A DNA stretch of 64,000 bases from Clostridiaceae bacterium (GTDB lineage: Bacteria; Bacillota; Clostridia; Clostridiales; Clostridiaceae): positions 1 through 64,000 of the forward strand of contig JACMJL010000156.1 of the NCBI GenBank assembly GCA_014380625.1, given 5' to 3'. The notes below the pieces were generated by a model, which was not told where the DNA came from, did no database searches, and saw only the letters and a list, made by a program, of their open reading frames with translations. The position numbers and the translations under genes were made by a program. Positions 37,805-46,656 of the stretch are shown one piece after another; positions within the stretch are counted from its first letter, which is position 1, and each line of letters starts with the position of its first letter.

Positions 37805-38911
37805 ATGAAAACTGATTTTAGTTTATCTGAATATGTTAATACTGGAATTGAAAATATTGTAAAGGGTATAGTAAAGGCATCCTTTAAAAACCCAAAAGAA
37901 ACTGCATTTGTATTAAAATATGCATTAGCAAGTAAAGAAGCAAAAAAGAAGAGGGCCAGCTTTGAAGAAACCGAAGAGAACATTCCTGCCTTTTTGATTT
38001 CAAGTATAACAAACAGTTGTAACTTATTTTGCACGGGGTGTTATGCAAGGCAAAATAACTCCTGTGGAGAAGGCTTAGGAAATAATCAGATGACTACTAA
38101 AAAATGGGAAAGTATATTCAACGAAGCAAAAGAACTTGGAATCTCCTTTATATTACTTGCAGGCGGAGAACCTTTGATGAGAAGAGATTTAATAGAAAAA
38201 GCAGCTGCGGTGAAAGAAATTATGTTTCCAATATTCACTAACGGCACAATGCTTCAAGAAGAATATATAAAATTATTCGATAAAAACAGAAATCTTGTAC
38301 CTATGCTTAGTATGGAAGGGGACAAGGAACAGACAGATGGTAGGCGAGGAGAAGGAACTTATGAAGTTTTAATGAATGTAATGGATGAACTTAAGAAAAA
38401 AGGCATCATATATGGTGTTTCTATTACTGTAACAAATGAAAATTTGAAAACTGTAACAAGTAAAACTTTTTTTGATAAGCTATACAATAAAGGCTGTAGG
38501 GGGGTAGTTTTTGTAGAATATGTTCCTGTGACAGAGGCAACAAAACACTTGGCGCCAACAGATACTGAACGGGAAGTATTGGAATGTGAGCAGCAAAAAC
38601 TTAGAGCCTGTTATGAAGATGCCATTTTTATTTCCTTTCCTGGTGATGAAAAGTATTCAGGAGGATGCCTTGCAGCTGGTAGAGGTTTCTTTCATATTAA
38701 CGTAGATGGTTCAGCAGAACCTTGCCCATTTTCACCATATTCTGATACTAACTTAAAAGATTGTACTTTGAGAGAAGCTCTGAAGTCACCATTATTTAGA
38801 AAACTTAATGAAACAGGGATGCTACTTGGTGAACATGAGGGTGGTTGTCTTCTTTTCGAAAAAGAAAAGGAAGTTAAAGAATTAATTAAAAGAAATAATG
38901 AAGAAAACTGA
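37805..38911 (+). CDS. Radical SAM protein
   Basis: CNLFCTGC motif, LLAGGEPLMR, GCLAAGRGFFHINVDGSAEPCPFSPY. Confidence 0.85.
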   Translation: MKTDFSLSEYVNTGIENIVKGIVKASFKNPKETAFVLKYALASKEAKKKRASFEETEENIPAFLISSITNSCNLFCTGCYARQNNSCGEGLGNNQMTTKKWESIFNEAKELGISFILLAGGEPLMRRDLIEKAAAVKEIMFPIFTNGTMLQEEYIKLFDKNRNLVPMLSMEGDKEQTDGRRGEGTYEVLMNVMDELKKKGIIYGVSITVTNENLKTVTSKTFFDKLYNKGCRGVVFVEYVPVTEATKHLAPTDTEREVLECEQQKLRACYEDAIFISFPGDEKYSGGCLAAGRGFFHINVDGSAEPCPFSPYSDTNLKDCTLREALKSPLFRKLNETGMLLGEHEGGCLLFEKEKEVKELIKRNNEEN

Positions 38912-38930
38912 TGAAATAAATAACTTTAAA

Positions 38931-38963
38931 ACCCTGAATTTATTAATTGATTCAGGGTTTTCC
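38931..38963 (+). terminator. Rho-independent terminator
   Basis: AAACCCTGAATTTATTAATTGATTCAGGGTTTTCC. Confidence 0.75.
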
Positions 38964-39028
38964 GTTATATTAATTTATTTTAAACTTTTACCCAAAATAA
39001 AGTGTTATTACTTAAACTAGATTAAATC

Positions 39029-39877
39029 CTATTCTATGAAAGACATTTTAATAGCATTTAACTCCCCACCAATGAGAATTATTAAAGTGCTTATATATAT
39101 CCATAAGATTAATGCAATAACCCCACCCAAACTTCCATAAACCTTTTCATAATTTGAAAAGTTATTAACATAGAAAGAAAATAATAAGGAAATAGCAATC
39201 CAACCAATAGTTGCAAAAATAGTGCCTACTATGATATCGCTAAATTTTAAATGTCTATTTGGAACATATTTATATAGTAGAGAAAATGTTAGAAGCATTA
39301 AGGTAAGAGGAATACTATATCTTAAAAATGACCAAATAATATTAAATACAGCCTGTGCTCCAATTAGTCCAAACACATAAGTTCCTATGACCTTTCCAAA
39401 TACAATCATAGTAAAGGCAAGTATTATTATAATTATTACTCCAAAGGTTGAAATAAGAGCTATAGAATTCAGTTTAACAAAGCTACGATTTTCATCTATA
39501 TCATATGCTTTATTGAGACCTTTTATAATAGCATATATCCCTCGAGAAGCTGACCAAAGGCTTCCTAGCATACCTAGAAATAAAAGAACTGTACTTTTAG
39601 CCTGCAATGTCTGTGCCACTATATTCTTTACTAAGGTGCCAGTTTCCATTGGAAGAAACGTGCTGAAGTTTGCAATTAATATTTCACTTGAAAGGTGTGT
39701 AAAACTTAACAAGTTAATTAAGAAAAGTAAAAATGGAAAAAAAGATAATATCAAATAATAGGATATTTGTGCACTCATTGAGGGTACATCATCCTCTTTA
39801 TATCTTAGTATTAGTTGCTTAATATATTTAAATAAAATACAACTTCTCAACCTATCAATCATAATTACTTCCTCCAA
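39029..39877 (-). CDS. YihY/BrkB family inner membrane protein
   Basis: MSAQISYYLILSFFPFLLFLINLL...GSLWSASRGIYAIIKGLNKAYD...GGVIALILWIYISTLIILIGGELNA. Confidence 0.92.
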   Translation of the reverse strand: MEEVIMIDRLRSCILFKYIKQLILRYKEDDVPSMSAQISYYLILSFFPFLLFLINLLSFTHLSSEILIANFSTFLPMETGTLVKNIVAQTLQAKSTVLLFLGMLGSLWSASRGIYAIIKGLNKAYDIDENRSFVKLNSIALISTFGVIIIIILAFTMIVFGKVIGTYVFGLIGAQAVFNIIWSFLRYSIPLTLMLLTFSLLYKYVPNRHLKFSDIIVGTIFATIGWIAISLLFSFYVNNFSNYEKVYGSLGGVIALILWIYISTLIILIGGELNAIKMSFIE

Positions 39878-40469
39878 TTCTAATACTCACTTAATTGGCG
39901 CTACAAATAACACAAAAGAAGTTTATGATCACCAATAGTCTTCTTACTTAACAGTTTGTAAGATTATCTTGTATGGCATACATTTTACCATGATATATAA
40001 AAAAAGTCAATAATTACTCGTAGTTAACAACGATTATTTGCAATTCAGTAATGGTTTATTAAGTAACTTAAAGAATTAATTAACAACTGTAGATAAGTAA
40101 AATTTTATGATATAATATAAAATAAAGGAAAAATAAATCCTAGGAAAACTTAAATAAATAAAAATAATAAAAGAAACAAATGATAATAAACCTTTCTTGA
40201 GAATTGCAACTGATGAAGGCAGATATGCCTTAATAACAACTATTATAATTACAAAAATATATGTTATCTAAAGATTGAGACTAGTAGTATTGTATTTTAT
40301 GTGTTTAATTCTGAAACTTAATTTTAAAAGTAATATTAGCAATAATTGTTTTAAATCTGGAAGGTGATACATAAAATGAAATATAAACTGTATTTAAAAA
40401 TAATTAATTAGTCTCTAAAGAAGACAAAAAATTAATTCTAAATTTTGTTTTAATTATGAAGGAGGGGGT

Positions 40470-41945
40470 ATTACGGAAAAACTAATAAATAGATGTAGTG
40501 AAATTGCCATAACTATTAAAGAAAAACCTAAAAATAAATGGAATAGAATACTCATAAGTATTAAAGAAAAACTCAAAATTAAACGAAATAAAATATTAGT
40601 AGGTATTATTATTTCTTTTTGTACTTTACTTGTTATATATTTTGGAATTGCAATATATTACATGAATCATTTTTACTATGGTTCCCAAATCAACAACATT
40701 AATGTTTCAGGTAAAACTGTGCAGGAAGCAAATGGACTATTGGCATCTGAGCTTTCGTCATACACAATGAATCTGAAACTGCGAGGCGGTAAAAATGAAC
40801 AAATTAGAGCTAGTGACATTGGCTTAAAGTATACTTCTGATGGGGAAGTTCTGGATTTTAAAGATAGGCAGAATGCCTTTAAGTGGATTTCTGCATTTTT
40901 TAGTGCAAAAAATTCTAAAATGACAGAAGAAGTTTCCTATGATAAGAAATTATTAAAAGAACGATTGTATAAGAGCTCTTTTTTTGATAGTAAGAATATA
41001 ATTGAACCTAAAAATCCTACCTTTGAATATACAGATAAGGGTTATGTGATTGTACCTGAAGTTCTAGGGAATAAGGTTAATGAGGATATTTTATATAATT
41101 ATGTATCAAGTGCAATTCTTAAGGATGAAACTACAACAGATTTAGAAGCTATTAAATGTTATGTGAATCCACAATATACTTCAAACTCACAAAAAATTAT
41201 CGACGTTAAAAACATGCTTAATAAATATGCACTCTCAAAAATTACCTACACTTTTGGAAGTAATAAAGAAGTTTTAGATGGTTCTACAATAAATAAGTGG
41301 CTTAAAGTTGATGATAAATTTAGTGTGACCTTTGATGAGGGGAAAGTTAAAACTTATGTGTCTACACTTTCTAGTAATTATAATACTGTAGGTAAGGCAA
41401 GAAGTTTCAAAACAACCTCAGGGCAAACAATAAATGTAAATGGCGGTGATTATGGCTGGTCCATTAATACTGCTAAAGAAACAGAAGCTTTAATTAAATC
41501 CATAAAAGAAGGACAAATTATAACAAAAGAACCAACATATAGTCAAACTGCTTTATCGCATGAATCTGGTGATATTGGAAACAGTTATGTAGAAATAGAT
41601 ATGGGAAGGCAGCATTTATGGTTTTATAAAAACGGCACTCTTATTGCAGAAGGAAATGTTGTTACTGGTAATATAAGAGATCATGCAACACCAGCAGGAG
41701 TTTTTAAATTGAAGTATAAAGAAAAAAATGCAACATTAAAAGGACCAGGTTACGAAGCACCAGTTACCTACTGGATGCCATTTAATAACGGAATTGGAAT
41801 GCATGATGCTAGTTGGAGAGGTGAGTTTGGAGGAAACATTTATAAGTCAAATGGTTCCCATGGTTGTGTAAATCAACCCATAAATTTAGCAAAGACAATA
41901 TTCGATAATATTCAGGTTGGTACTCCTGTAGTTTGTTTTTATTAA
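40470..41945 (+). CDS. Membrane-anchored L,D-transpeptidase (YkuD) with N-terminal peptidoglycan-binding-like region; probable non-ATG/GTG/TTG start
   Basis: YkuD catalytic motif HDASWRGEFGGNIYKSNGSHGCVN. Frame is open upstream of 40662 and encodes a TM (NKILVGIIISFCTLLVIYFGIAIYYMNHF); GAAGGAGGGGGT precedes ATT at 40470. Confidence 0.8.
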   Translation: MTEKLINRCSEIAITIKEKPKNKWNRILISIKEKLKIKRNKILVGIIISFCTLLVIYFGIAIYYMNHFYYGSQINNINVSGKTVQEANGLLASELSSYTMNLKLRGGKNEQIRASDIGLKYTSDGEVLDFKDRQNAFKWISAFFSAKNSKMTEEVSYDKKLLKERLYKSSFFDSKNIIEPKNPTFEYTDKGYVIVPEVLGNKVNEDILYNYVSSAILKDETTTDLEAIKCYVNPQYTSNSQKIIDVKNMLNKYALSKITYTFGSNKEVLDGSTINKWLKVDDKFSVTFDEGKVKTYVSTLSSNYNTVGKARSFKTTSGQTINVNGGDYGWSINTAKETEALIKSIKEGQIITKEPTYSQTALSHESGDIGNSYVEIDMGRQHLWFYKNGTLIAEGNVVTGNIRDHATPAGVFKLKYKEKNATLKGPGYEAPVTYWMPFNNGIGMHDASWRGEFGGNIYKSNGSHGCVNQPINLAKTIFDNIQVGTPVVCFY

Positions 41946-41951
41946 ATGGGT

Positions 41952-41996
41952 AAAGGGACTGTCTCAAAATAATTTTGAGACAGTCCCTTTATTTTT
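41952..41996 (+). terminator. 19-bp perfect inverted repeat + T run
   Basis: AAAGGGACTGTCTCAAAAT-A-ATTTTGAGACAGTCCCTTTATTTTTT. Confidence 0.85.
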
Positions 41997-42239
41997 TCAA
42001 GAGTGAGGCTGGTTATGTAATCACTATGTTAAAGAAAAATTACTTTTAGCAATTTTAACTGAAATGGGCAATGATAGGGTTATTGGATATGAAAATGTAA
42101 AAACATTGGGGTAGCAATTATTATTTATTTTTCATAATTTATATAGAGGTAATATTCTTACATTTGTTCAAACTGAATCTCCTATACTGAAATTGTCTGA
42201 TCTAAATTATGGGAGTACTGAAATATTGATAAAAGGAGG

Positions 42240-42899
42240 ATGAATATGGAAAGTTATAGTTATTGCGCTATAGATAAAGAGGATAAGAAATGTAAAAAGA
42301 GTAACTTACCCTGTGGTATTTATAACTTAATGGAAAATGACATAGATTATTGTGATCCTAACAAAACCAATAATAATATTAAAGAAAGTTGCTCAAGTCA
42401 AGTTAGTAATCCTAGTCATAGAGATTGCTGCGACGATGGTAGAAATAAAAAATGTACAACAGGTGCCACTGGACCAACTGGCCCTACAGGAGCCGGATTA
42501 TTATCATTTGGTTATGTTTACCACTTTGCATCTATTTTAACTACAACAATATTAGGTGGAAGCAATATACCTTTTAGTAATAATGGGCCATTTAGTAATA
42601 TAACTCATACGGCAGGTTCTACAACTATTACTGTAACTACAACAGGAATTTATGAGATATTCTATGGTGTAACTTTTACAGCAGGAGTAGGAGCACAAAT
42701 TGCACTTGCTGTAAATGGAACAATAGATGCATCGACACCAATCTCTGCACTAGTAACTACCGGTGAACTCACTGGTGAAGTAATTTTAGTTCTTACTGCA
42801 AATGATCAAATTACTTTAAGAAACAACTCACTTATTACACTAAAGTTAGCATTGGCTCCTGTTGTTGCAGCGCAAATAACAATTAAAAGATTAAATTAG
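42240..42899 (+). CDS. BclA-like exosporium/spore surface protein with short collagen-like motif
   Basis: GATGPTGPTGAG collagen-like triplets followed by a beta-rich C-terminal domain (TAGSTTITVTTTGIYEIFYGVTFTAGVGAQIALAVNGT). Confidence 0.8.
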   Translation: MNMESYSYCAIDKEDKKCKKSNLPCGIYNLMENDIDYCDPNKTNNNIKESCSSQVSNPSHRDCCDDGRNKKCTTGATGPTGPTGAGLLSFGYVYHFASILTTTILGGSNIPFSNNGPFSNITHTAGSTTITVTTTGIYEIFYGVTFTAGVGAQIALAVNGTIDASTPISALVTTGELTGEVILVLTANDQITLRNNSLITLKLALAPVVAAQITIKRLN

Positions 42900-42957
42900 A
42901 ATAGTGTTGCTGGAGCTATCTCACTGTTAACGCTGTGAATTCTATAAGGGGGTTTTT

Positions 42958-44040
42958 ATGCTTAGTATTAGTTTGTGTATGATTGTTAAAAATGAAGAAG
43001 ATGTTATTGCCAGATGTTTGGATACTATAAAGGATATAGTGGATGAAATAATCATTGTAGATACGGGATCAACTGATAACACTAAAGAGATAAGTAGAGT
43101 TTTTACTGATGAAATTTATGAGTTTGAATGGGTTGATGATTTTTCTGTAGCTAGAAACTTTGCATTTTCAAAGGCTACTAAAGATTATATTATGTGGTTA
43201 GATGCAGATGATGTGCTTTTAGATGAGGATAGGCTTAAACTAGGAGAACTAAAAAAAACGCTAGATAAGACTGTAGACGTAGTAATGATGAAATATAATG
43301 TAGGTTTTGATGCAAATGGAAAGGTTACTTTATCTTATTATAGAGAGCGGTTATTAAGAAGATTAAATAATTACAAATGGAGAGAGCCTGTACATGAACA
43401 TTTAGAATTATGGGGAAAAATAATTAATTCAGATATTTGTATTACACATAAAAAAGAACATGTGAATATAGTAAGTAGAAATCTGACTATCTATGAAAAA
43501 TTAATAAATAGGGGGAAAACTCTATCTACTAGAGGACTTTACTATTATGCTAGAGAGTTATATTATAATGAAAAATATGAGGAAGCTATTAAATTTTTTA
43601 ATAAATTTTTAAATACTGAAGAGGGATGGTTAGAGGACAATATCTCAGCTTGTTTTGATCTTTCAATGTGTTATAACCATATAAATGACAAGAAAAGTAT
43701 GCTTAGGTCCTTATTAAAAAGTTTTGAATACGATACTCCAAGGGGTGAAATTTGCTGTCAGCTAGGTTACTATTATTTTAATCTAGCTGATTACAATAGA
43801 GCTATTTTCTGGTATAAGACTGCAACAGAATTAAAGGAACTTGTAGATAGTTGGGGATTTATTTCCCGTGATTATTGGAATTTTATACCGTGTATACAGT
43901 TATGTGTATGTTACTACAAACTTGGAAATATAAAAGAAGCAATAAGATATAATAATAAAGCATCAGAATACAAACCTAATGACGTATCTGTAGAATATAA
44001 CAGAGATTATTTTCAAAAGACCATATCTAGTGAATTATAA
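42958..44040 (+). CDS. GT2 family glycosyltransferase with TPR-like C-terminus (SunS-like)
   Basis: LSISLCMIVKNEEDVIARCLDTIKDIVDEIIIVDTGSTDNT...WLDADD...WREPVHEHLE. Confidence 0.88.
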   Translation: MLSISLCMIVKNEEDVIARCLDTIKDIVDEIIIVDTGSTDNTKEISRVFTDEIYEFEWVDDFSVARNFAFSKATKDYIMWLDADDVLLDEDRLKLGELKKTLDKTVDVVMMKYNVGFDANGKVTLSYYRERLLRRLNNYKWREPVHEHLELWGKIINSDICITHKKEHVNIVSRNLTIYEKLINRGKTLSTRGLYYYARELYYNEKYEEAIKFFNKFLNTEEGWLEDNISACFDLSMCYNHINDKKSMLRSLLKSFEYDTPRGEICCQLGYYYFNLADYNRAIFWYKTATELKELVDSWGFISRDYWNFIPCIQLCVCYYKLGNIKEAIRYNNKASEYKPNDVSVEYNRDYFQKTISSEL

Positions 44041-44073
44041 AAAAAGTGGAGTAATTTAATCCACTTTTTTTGT
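44040..44073 (+). terminator. Rho-independent terminator
   Basis: AAAAAAAGTGGAGTAATTTAATCCACTTTTTTTG. Confidence 0.85.
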
Positions 44074-44215
44074 GCTGTGAATAATTCCAAGAGGACAGTA
44101 TAAATAGTAATAATTTACTGCTTTTCTGCAAATGATATCCATAAGGGAACTTTTTATTATGTTTCAACTCCCTAATAGAAGAAATTAAGAATTTATTAAA
44201 AGGAGGCTTGTACTT

Positions 44216-44716
44216 ATGTCTGATAAAATTAAAAAAAGCCAATATAATCTAGATACAGATAACCTAAAAAAACTTGAACTTTACATTGATGGATTAGAAG
44301 AGAAAGAAGGTTCTCTTATAAATGTGCTACATGAGGCACAGGATATTTTTGGATATCTGCCAGAAGATCTACAGCTTTTTATTTCTAGAAAACTTAATAT
44401 TGCAGCTGCAAAAGTCTTTGGTGTAGTAACTTTCTATTCTTTTTTTACAATGAAGCCTAGAGGGAAGCATCTAATAAATGTTTGTCTTGGCACAGCATGT
44501 TTTGTAAAGGGTGCAGATAAAATTCTTAATGAATTTAAAGTTCAGCTTAATATAAAAGAAAACAATTCTACGGAAGATGGTTTGTTCACTATAGATACAT
44601 TAAGATGTGTTGGTGCCTGTGGACTTGCACCTGTAGTTATTGTGGATGGTAAGGTTTATGGAAGATTTAAAGTCGAGGATGTGGAGAAAGTAATTAAAGA
44701 GTATTCACAAGTTTAA
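44216..44716 (+). CDS. hydC: NuoE-like 2Fe-2S subunit of bifurcating [FeFe]-hydrogenase
   Basis: NVCLGTACFVKGADKIL...DTLRCVGACGLAPVVIVDGKVYG. Confidence 0.88.
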   Translation: MSDKIKKSQYNLDTDNLKKLELYIDGLEEKEGSLINVLHEAQDIFGYLPEDLQLFISRKLNIAAAKVFGVVTFYSFFTMKPRGKHLINVCLGTACFVKGADKILNEFKVQLNIKENNSTEDGLFTIDTLRCVGACGLAPVVIVDGKVYGRFKVEDVEKVIKEYSQV

Positions 44717-44744
44717 TAATGAATCTGCAAAAGGAGAAATCTCT

Positions 44745-46634
44745 ATGATAAAAATAAACTCAATTAAAGAACTTAAAACTTTAAGAGAAAAATCAAAAGA
44801 CTTACTCATAAATCGCACCGAGGAAAATGACGAAGTTAAGAAAATTAAGGAAGGTATAGATATATTAGTATGCGGAGGTACTGGATGTCAAGCATCGGAG
44901 AGTAATGATGTAATTCAGGTTTTAAAAACAGAACTTGAAGCATCAGGACTTAAAGATAAGGTGAAGATAATTACAACAGGTTGTTTTGGCTTTTGCGAAA
45001 AAGGACCAATCCTCAAGTTGATGCCAGAAAATATATTCTATATTGAAGTTAATCCTGAAAAAGCGAAACGTATCTTTAAGGAGCATGTATTAGGTGGCAA
45101 AATTATTGATGAATATTTATACCAGGATCCTATTACAAATGAAAGTTTACATAGGCAAAATGATATTCCATTTTATAAGAAGCAAATGAGAATTGCGTTA
45201 AGGAATTGTGGCTTAATTGACCCAGAGAATATAAATGAATATATAGCCGAGGAGGGTTATAAAGCCTTAGGAATGGTATTAACGGAAATGACACCGGCGA
45301 ATACAATTGAAGAAATTAAAAAAAGTGGTTTGAGAGGAAGAGGTGGTGGTGGTTTTCCTACTGGGTTAAAATGGGAAATGACTAAAAAATCTAAATCGGA
45401 AATTAAATATATTATATGTAATGCTGATGAAGGGGATCCAGGTGCCTTTATGGATAGAAGTATTCTTGAGGGAGATCCACATTCTGTGATAGAGGCCATG
45501 GCAATTGGAGGTTACTGTATTGGAGCTTCAAAAGGATTTGTTTACATTAGGGCTGAATATCCATTAGCAATACATAGACTAAGAATAGCAATTAAGCAGG
45601 CCTATGAATCGGGTCTTCTTGGTAAGGACATTTTAGGTAGTAGTTTTTCCTTTGATATTACATTGAAATATGGGGCTGGAGCCTTCATTTGTGGTGAGGA
45701 AACCGCACTAATTAATTCAATGGAAGGGGGGAGAGGGGAACCAACAGTTAAACCACCTTTCCCATCTCAGGTTGGATTGTGGAAAAAGCCTACTAACATT
45801 AATAACGTTGAAACCTTAGCCAATATATGCCCTATTCTTTTAAAAGGATCAGAGTGGTTTAGTTCTATTGGAACTGAGAAAAGTAAGGGAACTAAGGTTT
45901 TTGCGCTGGCAGGAAAAATAAATAATGTTGGTTTAGTAGAGGTACCAATGGGAACTACCTTAAGAGAAATTATTTATGAACTTGGTGGAGGAATTAATAA
46001 TAACAAAGAATTTAAGGCTGTTCAAACTGGTGGACCTTCTGGTGGATGTATTCCAAAGCAACATTTAGATACTCCTATAGATTATGAGAGTCTTACTAAA
46101 ATAGGATCTATGATGGGTTCTGGAGGTATGATTATTATGGACGAAAGTGATTGCATGGTAAACATATCAAAGTTCTATCTTGAATTCTCCGTAGATGAAT
46201 CCTGTGGCAGATGTACTGCTTGTAGAATTGGGAATAAAAGATTATTAGAGATACTGAAGGATATTACTGATGGGAATGGCACCATGGAACATTTAGAAGG
46301 CTTAAAAGATCTTGGAGCTATAATTAAAGATTCTTCTCTTTGTGGACTTGGTCAGACCTCTCCTAATCCAGTGCTTAGCACCATGAATTTTTTCTGGGAT
46401 GAATATGTGGCTCATGTTAAGGATAAAGTTTGTCCAGCTGGAGTATGCACTTCACTTTTAAAATACCATATAAACACAGAAAAATGTATTGGATGTACTG
46501 CTTGTTCTAAGGTATGCCCTGTAAATGCTATTTCTGGGTCTGTAAAGCAGCCACATTTAGTTGATAAAGAAAAGTGTATAAAATGTGGAGCTTGTGAAGC
46601 TACCTGTAAATTTAAAGCAATAACAAGAAAATAA
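44745..46634 (+). CDS. hydB: NuoF-like flavoprotein subunit of bifurcating [FeFe]-hydrogenase
   Basis: SGLRGRGGGGFPTGLKWE, CNADEGDPGAFMDRSILEGDPH, GAGAFICGEETALINSMEG; C-terminal CIGCTACSKVCP and CIKCGACEATCK. Confidence 0.92.
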   Translation: MIKINSIKELKTLREKSKDLLINRTEENDEVKKIKEGIDILVCGGTGCQASESNDVIQVLKTELEASGLKDKVKIITTGCFGFCEKGPILKLMPENIFYIEVNPEKAKRIFKEHVLGGKIIDEYLYQDPITNESLHRQNDIPFYKKQMRIALRNCGLIDPENINEYIAEEGYKALGMVLTEMTPANTIEEIKKSGLRGRGGGGFPTGLKWEMTKKSKSEIKYIICNADEGDPGAFMDRSILEGDPHSVIEAMAIGGYCIGASKGFVYIRAEYPLAIHRLRIAIKQAYESGLLGKDILGSSFSFDITLKYGAGAFICGEETALINSMEGGRGEPTVKPPFPSQVGLWKKPTNINNVETLANICPILLKGSEWFSSIGTEKSKGTKVFALAGKINNVGLVEVPMGTTLREIIYELGGGINNNKEFKAVQTGGPSGGCIPKQHLDTPIDYESLTKIGSMMGSGGMIIMDESDCMVNISKFYLEFSVDESCGRCTACRIGNKRLLEILKDITDGNGTMEHLEGLKDLGAIIKDSSLCGLGQTSPNPVLSTMNFFWDEYVAHVKDKVCPAGVCTSLLKYHINTEKCIGCTACSKVCPVNAISGSVKQPHLVDKEKCIKCGACEATCKFKAITRK

Positions 46635-46656
46635 GCTTTTGAAAGGAGCTACTATT

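Noticed and set aside
40141-40275. Possible gene remnant (KETNDNKPFLRIATDEGRYALITTIIITKIYVI*)
   Set aside because: No start codon or RBS and no recognisable family; could be chance.
42001-42115. Possible pseudogene fragment (translation ...KEKLLLAILTEMGNDRVIGYENVKTLG*)
   Set aside because: Short, with an upstream stop codon, and no recognisable family; too weak to call.
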